A stretch of 64,000 bases of DNA, from positions 5,133,324 through 5,197,323 of the forward strand of contig NZ_JAHCDI010000004.1 of NCBI RefSeq assembly GCF_019697375.1. The letters are read 5' to 3'. Positions within the stretch are counted from its first letter, which is position 1. Every line of letters starts with the position of its first letter. This document shows positions 15,930 to 28,980 of the stretch, piece by piece. Under the pieces are notes generated by a model that was given only the letters and a program-made list of their open reading frames with translations, had not been told where the DNA came from and did no database searches. A program made the translations under genes and the position numbers. The DNA is from Micromonospora tarapacensis. Its GTDB lineage: Bacteria; Actinomycetota; Actinomycetes; Mycobacteriales; Micromonosporaceae.

Positions 15930-16738
15930 CCACCAACCCGCGCGAACCCGCGATCAGGGTGCAGGCCATCACCAAGTCGTTCAAGGACCTGCACGTGCTG
16001 CGGGGCGTCGACTTCGATGTGGCAGCGGGGAGTATTTTCGCGCTGCTCGGCTCGAACGGTGCCGGAAAGACCACGCTGGTGCGGATCCTGTCGACGTTGC
16101 TGAAAGCGGACACCGGCACCGCGACCGTCCACGGCTTCGACGTCTCCTCGGCTCCGGCCGACGTACGCAAGTCGATCAGCCTGACCGGCCAGTTCGCCGC
16201 GGTCGACGGAGTGCTCACCGGCCGGGAGAATCTGATCCTGGTCGCGAAGCTCCGCCACCTGAAGGACCCGGGTGCGATCGCCGACGACCTGCTCGCCCGT
16301 TTCTCGCTCACGGATGCCGGAAACCGCAAGGCGGCGACGTACTCGGGCGGTATGCGCCGGCGGCTGGACATCGCGATGAGCCTGGTCGGCAACCCGCCGG
16401 TCGTGTTCCTCGACGAGCCGACCACCGGCCTCGACCCGCAGGCCCGCATCGAGGTCTGGGAGACGGTGAAGCAGCTCGCCAAGGGTGGCACGACCATCCT
16501 GCTGACCACTCAGTACCTCGACGAGGCCGAGCAACTCGCCGACCGGATCGCGATCCTGCACAAAGGCACGATCATCCAGAACGGCACCCTCGCCGAGCTG
16601 AAGCAACTCCTCCCGGCCGCCAAGGTCGAGTACATCGAGAAGCAGCCGAGCCTCGAGGACGTCTTCCTAGCCCTCGTCGGCGAGACCAGTGACACCGCCG
16701 ACCAGGCGGCCATGCCCGCAGGAGAGGAATCCCGATGA
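15926..16738 (+). CDS. ABC exporter ATP-binding protein (DrrA-like)
   Basis: 270-aa ATPase of an ABC-2 type exporter, likely for a drug or lipid-like compound. Walker A GSNGAGKTT, signature YSGGMRRRLDIA, Walker B VVFLDEPTTGLDP and switch histidine replaced by Gln in LLTTQYLDEAEQLADR, as is common in DrrA-type proteins. It has the C-terminal extension of the DrrA family (PSLEDVFLALVGE). It overlaps its neighbours by 4 nt on both sides. Confidence 0.95.
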   Translation: MTTNPREPAIRVQAITKSFKDLHVLRGVDFDVAAGSIFALLGSNGAGKTTLVRILSTLLKADTGTATVHGFDVSSAPADVRKSISLTGQFAAVDGVLTGRENLILVAKLRHLKDPGAIADDLLARFSLTDAGNRKAATYSGGMRRRLDIAMSLVGNPPVVFLDEPTTGLDPQARIEVWETVKQLAKGGTTILLTTQYLDEAEQLADRIAILHKGTIIQNGTLAELKQLLPAAKVEYIEKQPSLEDVFLALVGETSDTADQAAMPAGEESR

Positions 16739-17499
16739 CCGCCCACGCTCTCAGCGACACCGGAACCCTCACCGGCCGCTCCCTGCGTCACATCCTCCGC
16801 AGCCCGGACACCATCATCACCACCGCGATCACCCCGATCGCACTGCTGCTGCTTTTCGTGTACGTGCTGGGCGGAGCCATCAACACCGGATCCGACGAGT
16901 CGTACATCAACTACATGCTCCCGGGCATCCTGCTCATCACGATCGCGTCCGGCATCGCCTACACGGCGTACCGCCTCTTCCTCGACATGCAGGGCGGCAT
17001 CTTCGAGCGCTTCCAGTCGATGCCGATCTCGCGACCCTCCGTGCTCTGGGCGCATGTCCTGACCTCACTCTTCGCCAACCTGGCCTCCCTCGTGATCGTC
17101 ATTGGCGTTGCGCTGATCATGGGATTCCGCACCGGCGCATCCGTGGTCGACTGGCTCACCGCCGCCGGCATCCTGATCCTGTTCATCCTCGCCCTCAGCT
17201 GGCTCGCCGTGATGCCGGGCCTGACCGCCAAGACCATCGACGGCGCGAGTGCCTTCAGCTACCCACTGATCTTCCTGCCCTTCATCAGCTCGGCGTTCGT
17301 CCCCACCGACTCGATGCCCGGCCCCGTCGCGTGGTTCGCCGAGAACCAGCCGGTCACGTCCATCGTGAACACTCTCCGCGCGCTGTTCGCGCAGCAGCCC
17401 GTCGGCAACGACATCTGGATCGCCCTCGCCTGGTGCGTCGGGCTGCTCGTGGTCGCCTACGTCGGCGCGACAGCGATCTACCGCAAGAAAATCAGCTAG
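16735..17499 (+). CDS. ABC-2 type permease (DrrB-like)
   Basis: 254-aa membrane subunit of the exporter with six predicted helices (for example TIITTAITPIALLLLFVYVL, INYMLPGILLITIASGIAYT, LASLVIVIGVALIMGF, GILILFILALSWLAVMPGL, AWCVGLLVVAYVGATAIY). The ABC-2 motif region ENQPVTSIVNTLRALF lies before the last helix. Last gene of the PadR operon; a strong hairpin follows 20 nt downstream. Confidence 0.95.
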   Translation: MTAHALSDTGTLTGRSLRHILRSPDTIITTAITPIALLLLFVYVLGGAINTGSDESYINYMLPGILLITIASGIAYTAYRLFLDMQGGIFERFQSMPISRPSVLWAHVLTSLFANLASLVIVIGVALIMGFRTGASVVDWLTAAGILILFILALSWLAVMPGLTAKTIDGASAFSYPLIFLPFISSAFVPTDSMPGPVAWFAENQPVTSIVNTLRALFAQQPVGNDIWIALAWCVGLLVVAYVGATAIYRKKIS

Positions 17500-17519
17500 T
17501 CACTGGACGGTCGCAACAA

Positions 17520-17553
17520 AACAGCGCCGCATCCGCACGGATGCGGCGCTGTT
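17520..17553 (+). terminator. Terminator of the PadR-ABC operon
   Basis: A perfect 15-bp stem (AACAGCGCCGCATCC at 17520-17534 with 17539-17553) around the loop GCAC, ending in GTT and followed by GGTTCTGG. Strong stem, weak T-run. Confidence 0.8.
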
Positions 17554-17667
17554 GGTTCTGGCCGGGGCTTGCCGCAATCTCCAGCATCGCAGCGAGCGAG
17601 GCGGCCACGTCCACAATCGTCGGATCCGGCGGCACGGAACCACGCTCGGACGGAGGGCGTGGTCCGA

Positions 17668-18042
17668 TTACACCTTGAGGATCTTCACGTCATACAGCGC
17701 TATCGACACGTCGCGGGAGGCCAGCGTCAGATTCTCGGTGATCGCCTGCGCCACCAGCATGCGGTCGAACGGATCGCGGTGATGTGATGGGAGGCGGCCG
17801 GCGGCGATGGCGTGGGCGTGGGTCACCGGGAGCTCACGAAAGCCCATGTCCCTCACTCGCTCGGCAAGGTCGGTGGGGCCTGCGAGCTTCCCCGCGCGCT
17901 GCTTGATGGTGATCTCCCACAGACTGATCGGGGAGAGGAAGATGTCCGGCTCGTGGCGTAGCCGGTCGAGGAACTCTGCGCCGAGGGTCGCGTCGCCCGT
18001 GATGGCCCACAGCGCGGTGTGTGTATCCAGCAGCAGGGTCAT
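17668..18042 (-). CDS. PIN-domain toxin (VapC type)
   Basis: 124-aa putative ribonuclease toxin. PIN residues are present: D6 (LLLDTHTALW), E43 (SLWEITIK), the acidic pair in HHRDPFDRML and the late D of ASRDVS. It overlaps the upstream antitoxin gene by 4 nt (ATGA), the usual toxin-antitoxin coupling. The target RNA cannot be told from the sequence. Confidence 0.9.
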   Translation of the reverse strand: MTLLLDTHTALWAITGDATLGAEFLDRLRHEPDIFLSPISLWEITIKQRAGKLAGPTDLAERVRDMGFRELPVTHAHAIAAGRLPSHHRDPFDRMLVAQAITENLTLASRDVSIALYDVKILKV

Positions 18043-18293
18043 GCGCCGATGCCGAAGTCGGCGGCGATCTCGGCGTTGGTCTGGGGTGAGTCCCAGTCAC
18101 CTGAAAGATCCAGCTGCCCGGCGAGGGAGCCGACTGCGGTGCGGTTGGCCCGTCGCAGCAGCGGCACGACTTTCGCCACCGGGGTGCCCGCCCGGTCGAT
18201 GATGATCTCCTCTCCGCGCTCCACGCGTTCGATGATGCGCGACAGGTGGGTCTTGGCATCATGCATGTTGTAGTGCACGGCTTCAGCCGACAT
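18039..18293 (-). CDS. Phd/YefM-type antitoxin
   Basis: 84-aa antitoxin. The N-terminal Phd/YefM DNA-binding fold (YNMHDAKTHLSRIIERVERG, EEIIIDRAGTPVAKVVPLL) is followed by an acidic, probably disordered tail that would wrap the toxin (SGDWDSPQTNAEIAADFGIG). It precedes and overlaps the VapC gene. The pair is probably autoregulated; ORFs end 24 bp downstream of a GGTTAGCTAACAG dyad near 18308, upstream of the start codon, which may be the operator. Confidence 0.9.
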   Translation of the reverse strand: MSAEAVHYNMHDAKTHLSRIIERVERGEEIIIDRAGTPVAKVVPLLRRANRTAVGSLAGQLDLSGDWDSPQTNAEIAADFGIGA

Positions 18294-18366
18294 GACTCGA
18301 CCTCCTCGGTTAGCTAACAGCTTAGCCCGCTTGGCCCGATGTCGTCACGGGTCCGTCGACGCGCCG

Positions 18367-19380
18367 TCAACGGAGATCCGTCGTGAGTTCCAGGCTGGTC
18401 CGCCACAGCTCGTCGGCGCGGGTGAGGTCGTACGACTCCGCCGAGGAGGGGATGGGCTCGCGTCCGTCGAAGTACTGACCCGTCGTCCCGGCGAGGTCCG
18501 GGTCGATCGCGAGTCGGGCGAGGGCGGCGCCGGACTCGGCGGCGCTGTGCACGTTGGGTGTGACCATCCGGCGCAGCAGCCAGGTCGCGTGGGGCAGGAC
18601 ATGCCGGGCGAGGAACCGGATCGGGGCGGGAGCGGAGCGCTGTAGCCCCGTGCCTGGGACGAGGCCGGGGTTGAACGTGTTGGCGGTGACACCGGCGGGC
18701 AGCCGGGCCGCGAGTGCGTACGTGAAGTAGATGTTGGCCAGCTTCGAGGTGCTGTAGCGACGCTGACCCGCGATGAGCGCGTTGTCGCCCGCGCCGAGGG
18801 GTCCGAGCTGGCCCCGGGCCAGCTCACGGGTGCCGTTCCAGGCGGGAGCCGGCACGCCCGTCTTCTTCGCCGGGTCGTGCGTGTCGCTGGCCACGACGAT
18901 GACGCGGGCGGGCGTCCGTAGCGTCGGCAGCAGCTCGTGGACCAGCAGGAAGTGCGCGAGGTGGTTGACCCCGAACGTGGACTCGAACCCGTCCGCCGTG
19001 GTGGTCAGTGCGGTTCCGGCCTGCACTCCCGCGTTGCAGACGAGTGCGTGCAGCGCGGGAAGCCTGCCGGAGTCCAGCCGCGCGGTCAGCTCGGCGGCGG
19101 ACGCCTTGACCGATGCCAGCGAGGCGAGGTCCACCAGCATGGCCTCGATCGTGTGCCCGGGGGCCGCCGCGGCGGCCAGTCGAGCGACGGCGGCCTGCGC
19201 ACGACCGGGGTGCCGGTTCGCGACGACGACGTGCCAGGGCCCGCCGTCCGAGCGGAGGATCGCCTCGGCGGCGGCGAAGCCGATGCCGCTCGTCCCTCCC
19301 GTGATGACGATCGTCCGGATCTGGTCCGAGGACTCGTTGTCCGAGGGCCCGTTGGAGGTGCGCGCGTGGTGTTCCGTCAT
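18367..19380 (-). CDS. Short-chain dehydrogenase/reductase
   Basis: 337-aa NAD(P)-dependent oxidoreductase of the extended protochlorophyllide-reductase/WWOX-like SDR type. Cofactor motif TGGTSGIG (residues 27-34), NAG motif in ALVCNAGVQ, catalytic YSTSK (tyrosine and lysine) and a PG motif in NPGLVPGTG. Substrate unknown. It is divergent from an XRE regulator 101 bp away, a common arrangement in actinomycetes in which the regulator controls the SDR gene. Confidence 0.92.
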   Translation of the reverse strand: MTEHHARTSNGPSDNESSDQIRTIVITGGTSGIGFAAAEAILRSDGGPWHVVVANRHPGRAQAAVARLAAAAAPGHTIEAMLVDLASLASVKASAAELTARLDSGRLPALHALVCNAGVQAGTALTTTADGFESTFGVNHLAHFLLVHELLPTLRTPARVIVVASDTHDPAKKTGVPAPAWNGTRELARGQLGPLGAGDNALIAGQRRYSTSKLANIYFTYALAARLPAGVTANTFNPGLVPGTGLQRSAPAPIRFLARHVLPHATWLLRRMVTPNVHSAAESGAALARLAIDPDLAGTTGQYFDGREPIPSSAESYDLTRADELWRTSLELTTDLR

Positions 19381-19481
19381 GGCCCCATGCTCGGCGACCG
19401 GCGAAGCGGCAACCAGACCCGGACTGTCCTGGTACAGCCTGTCCCTGGCTCGGCCGCGACGCCCGCGGGAGACTGGATGAC
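19381..19481. promoter_or_regulatory. Divergent SDR/XRE promoter region
   Basis: A 101-bp spacer. CTGTCCTGGTACAG at 19423-19436 has CTGT/ACAG dyad symmetry and is followed by a second CTGTCC at 19439. These are candidate sites for the XRE regulator encoded at the right. Confidence 0.4.
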
Positions 19482-20345
19482 GTGATCGACCGCGCCGGGC
19501 TCGCCGACTTCATACGCCGCCGCCGCGAGCAGTTGCGGCCCTCCGACGTCGGCCTTCCCGAGGGCACGCGACGCCGCGCCGCCGGTCTGCGCCGCGAGGA
19601 GCTGGCGATGCTCGCCGGCATCTCCAGCGACTACTACGCCCGCCTGGAGCAGGCGCGCGGCGCGAACCCGTCCGAACCCGTCGTGGCCTGCCTCGCTCGC
19701 GCCCTGCGCCTCGGCACCGACGAGCGCGACCATCTTCTCCGGCTGGCCGGGCACACCCCGCCCGCCCGGCGCGCCGGGCGGCATGTCCGGCCCGGGCTGA
19801 TCCAGCTGCTCGACCGGCTCACCGACATCCCGGCACTCATCAGCACCGACCTCGGCGACATTCTCCTGCAGAACCCACTGGCCGACGTCGCGCTGGGGCG
19901 CCGACCCCTCGCGACCGCACACCGGGACGACCACGCCGGCAACCTCGTGTGGGCGTGGTTCACGGACCCGCCCACCCGCACCCGGTTCCCCGAGGAGGAC
20001 TGGGAAAGGCACTCGATCGCCCATGTCGGCGACCTGCGCGCGACCCTCTCCCGTCGCGGCGGTGACGACGACGTCGTGCGGTTGGTGCGTGACCTGTCGG
20101 AGAGCAGCGACGAGTTCCGCGCGATGTGGGCGCGTCACGACGTCGGGGTGCGCCGCTTCGACCGCAAGCGCATCCTGCACCCCGAGGTCGGGGTGCTCGA
20201 CCTGAACTGCGAGATCCTGCTAACCCTCGAGGAGGATCTCAAGGTCCTCGCGTTCTTCCCCGTGGAGGGCACCGACGCGCGCGAGAAGCTCGACCTGTTG
20301 CAGGTCATCGGCACCCAGAACCTCGGTCGCCCACTCCTGCCGTGA
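19482..20345 (+). CDS. XRE family regulator with MmyB-like ligand-binding domain
   Basis: 287-aa regulator. N-terminal HTH (residues 5-70; RRAAGLRREELAMLAGISSD, YYARLEQARGANPSEPVVAC), then a PAS-like MmyB/MLTR ligand-binding domain (about 105-275; LIQLLDRLTDIPALISTDLG, FTDPPTRTRFPEEDWER). This family is usually encoded divergently from a dehydrogenase gene, as here. GTG 19482 is the start; no strong Shine-Dalgarno is seen. Confidence 0.93.
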   Translation: MIDRAGLADFIRRRREQLRPSDVGLPEGTRRRAAGLRREELAMLAGISSDYYARLEQARGANPSEPVVACLARALRLGTDERDHLLRLAGHTPPARRAGRHVRPGLIQLLDRLTDIPALISTDLGDILLQNPLADVALGRRPLATAHRDDHAGNLVWAWFTDPPTRTRFPEEDWERHSIAHVGDLRATLSRRGGDDDVVRLVRDLSESSDEFRAMWARHDVGVRRFDRKRILHPEVGVLDLNCEILLTLEEDLKVLAFFPVEGTDAREKLDLLQVIGTQNLGRPLLP

Positions 20346-20419
20346 TCAGGCCCACGCACCCCTGCCGGCGAGGGCGGGGCGTGACCGGGGGCAACCGGTC
20401 GCAGGCTAGCGTCGTGGTG

Positions 20420-21424
20420 GTGAGCATCGGATCGCCCCGCGTCCTGCCCGCCGACGGTGACCTCGCCGAGGCGGCGTCCGTCCTGCGTAGCGGCGGGTTG
20501 GTGGCGTTTCCCACCGAGACCGTCTACGGCTTGGGCGCGAACGCGTTGGATGCGCGGGCGGCGGCCCGGATCTTCGAGGCGAAGGCGCGGCCGGGCTTCG
20601 ATCCGCTGATCACCCACCTGGCCGACGTCGCAGACCTGGTGCCACTGGTCGGGCCGGTACCGCCGGCGGTGGCGGCGCTGGCCGCCCGGTTCTGGCCGGG
20701 GCCGCTGACGCTGATCGTGGACCGACCGGCCGCGATTCCGCCGATCGTCACCTCCGGGCTGGCCACCATGGCGGTCCGGGTGCCGGAGCATGAGCATGCC
20801 CGCCGGCTGATCGCCGCCGCCGGGGTGCCGGTTGCCGCACCGAGCGCCAACCGGTTCGGCCAGCTCAGCCCCACCCGCGCCGAGCACGTGGTGCGCGGGC
20901 TGGGCGCCGCGGTGGACGTGGTCCTCGACGGCGGGCCGAGTCGGTGCGGGATCGAGTCGACGATCGTGGACGCCCGGGGTGCACGTCCGGTGGTGCTGCG
21001 GCTCGGTGCGCTGCCGGTCGAGGAACTGGCAAAGGTCACCGGCCCGGTGACGGTGCGCCCGGGCAGCTCGGGGCAGCCGGTGGCGCCGGGCACGCTGGCC
21101 GCGCACTACGCTCCGCGGACGCCGTTGCGGCTGCTGGCGGCAGGCGGACCGGCGGTGGGTGGTGCGAAGGCCATGCCGGCGGGCCTCCGGCGTGGCTATC
21201 TGGCGTTCCGGGACCGGCCGGCGGGCGGTTGGGCGGCGGTGGAACTGCTTTCCGCCGCCGGCGACCTGACCGAGGCGGCGGCGCGGCTCTTCGACGCGCT
21301 GCACCGGCTGGACGCGGCCGGGGTGGCCGAGATCGTCGCCGAGCCGGTGCCGGAGACGGGCCTCGGCCGGGCCGTCAACGACCGGCTCCGCCGAGCCGCC
21401 GCCACCTGGCACCCCGCCGGTTGA
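20420..21424 (+). CDS. L-threonylcarbamoyladenylate synthase (Sua5 type)
   Basis: 334-aa enzyme that makes threonylcarbamoyl-AMP from Thr, bicarbonate and ATP for the t6A37 modification of ANN-decoding tRNAs. The YrdC domain (residues 10-200) has GGLVAFPTETVYGLG, KARPGFDPLITH, WPGPLT and SANRFGQLSPT. A C-terminal Sua5 domain follows (PGTLAAHYAPRTPL), so it is the long form. Three successive GTG codons at 20414-20420 are possible starts; 20420 is chosen because TAGCGT ends 7 nt before it, as in leaderless genes. Confidence 0.92.
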   Translation: MSIGSPRVLPADGDLAEAASVLRSGGLVAFPTETVYGLGANALDARAAARIFEAKARPGFDPLITHLADVADLVPLVGPVPPAVAALAARFWPGPLTLIVDRPAAIPPIVTSGLATMAVRVPEHEHARRLIAAAGVPVAAPSANRFGQLSPTRAEHVVRGLGAAVDVVLDGGPSRCGIESTIVDARGARPVVLRLGALPVEELAKVTGPVTVRPGSSGQPVAPGTLAAHYAPRTPLRLLAAGGPAVGGAKAMPAGLRRGYLAFRDRPAGGWAAVELLSAAGDLTEAAARLFDALHRLDAAGVAEIVAEPVPETGLGRAVNDRLRRAAATWHPAG

Positions 21425-21516
21425 CGGCAGCCGGGCCGGCCTGCCGCCGGCGTTCCCGCTCCTGCCTCGATCAGCGGCCGGCCCGGCCGCGACGGTTGTC
21501 TCCCGAGTCGGGTCGG

Positions 21517-25942
<4,426 letters not shown>

Positions 25943-26093
25943 CTCGCCTCCTACCGTTCGTGCCAGACGGCCTGGCTTCCCGGCCGGACGTCCCTTATGC
26001 CCGCCCGGCCAGGGAAGTTTCCTGCTCACGCGGGGCATGGACGGCGCCGGCGGTGGAATCCGGGTCGGGTGCCATCGGCACGGGGGAGGCGAG

Positions 26094-26354
26094 ATGAGTG
26101 CGCTGACACGACAGCTCAGCGGGACACACGAGACGCTGCGGGCGTTCACCCGTCGGGTGGACGTCCCCTGGCTCGGCGAGGTGGCCGTGCCGCCGCCGGA
26201 CAAGCTCGCCTACTACGCGGGCATCGGGGTGCTCACCGCGCTTCAGGTCATCGAATGGCCGTTGGCGCTGGTGATCACGGCCGGGCATCTGCTGGCCGAC
26301 CAGCACCTGTCCGGCCTTGCGAAGGGGGTCGGCCAGGCGCTGGAGACCGCTTGA
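26094..26354 (+). CDS. Small protein divergent from the P-type ATPase
   Basis: 86 aa. A basic N terminus (SALTRQLSGTHETLRAFTRR) precedes VDVPWLGEVAVPPPDKLAYY and a hydrophobic helix (AGIGVLTALQVIEWPLALVI), ending LADQHLSGLAKGVGQALETA. ATG 26094 has GGGGGAGG about 6 nt upstream. No named family; similar peptides are known beside CtpI-like genes in actinomycetes, from memory only. It may be a regulatory or assembly partner of the pump. Confidence 0.75.
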   Translation: MSALTRQLSGTHETLRAFTRRVDVPWLGEVAVPPPDKLAYYAGIGVLTALQVIEWPLALVITAGHLLADQHLSGLAKGVGQALETA

Positions 26355-26566
26355 GGGTAGGCCGCCAGGTCACGCTTGACCTGAAGCCGGGTTGAGGTTC
26401 GAGGCTCGACCCATGGGAGCGCCGAACTGTTGCACATCGGGGGTCAGCAGCGTGGCGCTGCCGCGGTGGCGGCACCCGTCTGAGGCGGTCGGCCGGCGTC
26501 GGACAACCGGGTCGATGTGTCGAAACGGCGGCGTCCGTCCCGGGTGGCCGGGAGGATGGGCGGGCG

Positions 26567-27199
26567 ATGAACTTCCTGACGCTGCTGCCGCTGGCCGTGG
26601 TGATGATCGCCGGGACCCAGCTGGTGGCGGCGGTCTTCTTCGCCTCGTCCGACCGGCCACGGCCCGCCTCGCTGGGCTACCTGGCGGGCGCGGCGATCGT
26701 GGTCGGCGGCGGTACGACGCTGGCCTGGCTGGCGGCCCGCCTCTTCAAGATCAATTTTGGCGACGGCGGTCGGGGTGCCATCGAACGGGGGATCGACTGG
26801 CTCGTCCTGGTGCTGCTGGCCGTGCTGGCGGTGGTCGTGTTCCGGCGCCGGCGCTCCGGACCACCCGGCTGGATGGGCCGGCTCCAGCACGCCGGCCCGG
26901 CGTACGCGCTGAAGGTCGGTCTGCTGCTCTTCCTGGCCATGCCGGCCGACGACCTGACCATGGTCACCGTCGGAGCCAGTGCCGCTCGGCACGACCTGCC
27001 CTGGTGGCACCTGCTGCCGTTCGTGCTGCTCACCCTGGCCCTGCTCGCCCTTCCGCTGCTCGCCCTGCTGCTGCTCGGGCACCGCGCCGCCGGGGTGCTG
27101 CCCCGGATCCGGGACTGGGCGAACAGCCACTCGTGGCTGGTCAGCGAGGCGGTCATCGCATTCTTCGTGGTGATTACGATCTTCGACCTGGTGCGGTGA
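26567..27199 (+). CDS. GAP/LysE-like membrane protein
   Basis: 210-aa polytopic protein with six hydrophobic segments (for example LTLLPLAVVMIAGTQLVAAV, LGYLAGAAIVVGGGTTLAWL, DWLVLVLLAVLAVVVF, LLPFVLLTLALLALPLLALL, EAVIAFFVVITIFDLV). Size and pattern fit the GAP (Sap) family, relatives of LysE exporters that in mycobacteria take part in surface glycolipid transport. Substrate unknown here. A single gene with ATG start at 26567 and GGGCG upstream. Confidence 0.75.
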   Translation: MNFLTLLPLAVVMIAGTQLVAAVFFASSDRPRPASLGYLAGAAIVVGGGTTLAWLAARLFKINFGDGGRGAIERGIDWLVLVLLAVLAVVVFRRRRSGPPGWMGRLQHAGPAYALKVGLLLFLAMPADDLTMVTVGASAARHDLPWWHLLPFVLLTLALLALPLLALLLLGHRAAGVLPRIRDWANSHSWLVSEAVIAFFVVITIFDLVR

Positions 27200-27268
27200 G
27201 TCGGGTCACAGCTGTCACGCCACGGCCCGCCCGACCCGTCGACGGGGCAGCCGACGAGGGAGGTCAAG

Positions 27269-28048
27269 ATGCGCGTACTGGTCACCGGAGCAGGGGGCAC
27301 GCTGGGCGGGGCGGTGCTGCCCCGGGCGCTTGCCGAGGGATTCGAGGTGCGGGCCAGCAGCCGCCGGCCGCGTACCGGATCGGGGGTGCGGTGGGTGGTG
27401 GCGGACCTGGCCACCGGCGAGGGCGTCGCGGCGGCGGTGTCCGGGGTGGACGCGGTGCTGCATCTGGCGTCTTCGCCCACCCGACGGACCCACCAGGTCG
27501 ACGTGCTCGGCACCCGGCGGCTGGTCGGCGCGGCGGCGACCGCCGGGGTGCGGCACCTGGTGTACGTGTCGATCGTGGGCGTCGATCGGGTGCCCTACCC
27601 GTACTACCGCCACAAGCTGGCGGCCGAGAAGGTGGTGGCCGCGGGCGAGGTGCCGTGGACGGTGTTGCGGGCCACCCAGTTCCCCCAGTTTCTCGACCGG
27701 TTGTTGCGTGCCTCCAGCCGGCTCGGGCCGGTGATCGGCGACCGGGGAGTGGTGGCGCAGCCGGTGGACCGGGGCGAGGTGGCGGAGAAGCTGGTCGAGC
27801 TGCTCCGTGCCGGAGCTCAGGGCGGCATCGTGGAGTACGGCGGGCCCGAGGTGCTGCGCTTCGACGACGCGGTGCGCAGCTGGCGGCAGGCTCGCCGATC
27901 CCGCCGGCCGCTGCTGCCGATCCGGTTCCCCGGTCGGGTCGGCCGGGAACTGCGCTCCGGCGGCCTGGTCACCGATGCCCGGCCGACTGGCCGACGGACG
28001 TGGGCCGACTACCTGACCGACACGTACGGGCGAACGGCCGCAAGATGA
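27269..28048 (+). CDS. NmrA-like NAD(P)-binding protein (atypical SDR)
   Basis: 259 aa. Rossmann motif TGAGGTLGG (residues 6-14), NRF-like ADL in VVADLATGEG, and YVSIVGVDRVPYPYYRHKLA, the atypical-SDR5/NmrA pattern with a Y-x-x-K. Such proteins are redox sensors or reductases of unknown substrate. ATG 27269 has GGGAGG at about 6 nt. No operon partner is obvious. Confidence 0.85.
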   Translation: MRVLVTGAGGTLGGAVLPRALAEGFEVRASSRRPRTGSGVRWVVADLATGEGVAAAVSGVDAVLHLASSPTRRTHQVDVLGTRRLVGAAATAGVRHLVYVSIVGVDRVPYPYYRHKLAAEKVVAAGEVPWTVLRATQFPQFLDRLLRASSRLGPVIGDRGVVAQPVDRGEVAEKLVELLRAGAQGGIVEYGGPEVLRFDDAVRSWRQARRSRRPLLPIRFPGRVGRELRSGGLVTDARPTGRRTWADYLTDTYGRTAAR

Positions 28049-28085
28049 CACTCGCTCCCGTTCACGTTCGCCCTACCGTCGGTTC

Positions 28086-28283
28086 ATGCTCACCATCGTC
28101 GTCACCGTCATCCTGTACGTCTGCGGTTTCGTCTTCCTCTACGGGGTGATCCGGCTCGCCGTCCGGCACGCGCTGGAGGACATCGAGATGCGGCGCGTGC
28201 AGGCCGAGCGGGCGGAGGAGATGGCGGTCTCCCGGGACCGGGCCATGCTGGAGCGGCACGGTTTCCTGACCAACGGAACCTGA
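28086..28283 (+). CDS. 65-aa single-pass membrane protein
   Basis: An N-terminal hydrophobic helix (TIVVTVILYVCGFVFLYGVI, residues 3-22) is followed by a charged helical tail (RHALEDIEMRRVQAERAEEM) and ends HGFLTNGT. No family is recognised. The composition and coding bias support a real gene. TACCGT ends 7 nt upstream of ATG 28086, which suggests a leaderless transcript. Confidence 0.7.
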   Translation: MLTIVVTVILYVCGFVFLYGVIRLAVRHALEDIEMRRVQAERAEEMAVSRDRAMLERHGFLTNGT

Positions 28284-28371
28284 CCTCGGCTCGACGCGGC
28301 GGTTCGGCTCCGCGGCTCGACCAACCGTGGCGAGACCCGCGGGCCGCCCGGATGCGACGATCGCATGCGTG

Positions 28372-28920
28372 ATGGGAACGTTGAAGACCGAGCCGGCCCG
28401 CCTCCGTACCGACCTGCTGGCCCCGCCGGTCGCCGCCGCGCTCGCCCGGTGGCCCGCCGACGCTCCGGTGGACGTCGACGCGGTGCTCGTCGCGCCGATC
28501 GACCCCGACCTCGCCGACACCGCGGCGTTCTGCGCCGCGTACGAGGTCGGGCTGGACGAGTCGGCCAACTGCGTGGTGGTCGCCGGCAAGCGGGAAGGGG
28601 TGATCCGGTACGCGGCCTGCCTGGTGCTCGCCACCACCCGGGCCGACGTGAACGGGGTGGCCCGGCGGGCGCTGGACGTGCGCAAGGCGAGCTTCGCCCC
28701 GATGACCGACGCAGTCGAGTTGACCGGCATGGAGTACGGCGGGATCACCCCGATCGGGCTGCCGCCGCAGTGGCCGATCCTGGTCGACGCCCGAGTGGTG
28801 GCCACGCCGTACGTGGTGATCGGGTCGGGCGTGCGGCACAGCAAGATCGCGCTGCCGGGCGCGGCGCTCGCCGTGTTGCCCGGCGCGCAGGTGGTGGAGA
28901 ACCTGGCCAGGTCGGCCTGA
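28372..28920 (+). CDS. YbaK/ProX-type aminoacyl-tRNA deacylase
   Basis: 182-aa single-domain protein of the YbaK/EbsC editing superfamily, which hydrolyses mischarged tRNAs such as Cys- or Ala-tRNA(Pro). Typical motifs: SANCVVVAGKREGVIRYAAC, the conserved lysine in DVRKASFAP, and TGMEYGGITPIGLP. The prolyl-tRNA synthetase gene lies 1.7 kb away on the other strand, a suggestive neighbourhood. ATG 28372 is chosen over extensions to 28327; no clear ribosome-binding site is visible. Confidence 0.85.
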   Translation: MGTLKTEPARLRTDLLAPPVAAALARWPADAPVDVDAVLVAPIDPDLADTAAFCAAYEVGLDESANCVVVAGKREGVIRYAACLVLATTRADVNGVARRALDVRKASFAPMTDAVELTGMEYGGITPIGLPPQWPILVDARVVATPYVVIGSGVRHSKIALPGAALAVLPGAQVVENLARSA

Positions 28921-28940
28921 CCGTCGACAGATATCGATGC

Positions 28941-28956
28941 TGTTGCACGTGAAACA
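28941..28956. other. parS-type centromere site
   Basis: TGTTGCACGTGAAACA fits the ParB-binding consensus TGTTNCACGTGAAACA at all fixed positions. It is intergenic, between the YbaK and DsbA-like genes, and about 28 kb from gyrB. parS sites cluster near oriC, which agrees with the gyrase genes at the left. Confidence 0.75.
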
Positions 28957-28980
28957 TCAACGGCGTCGATGGCGGCGGGC

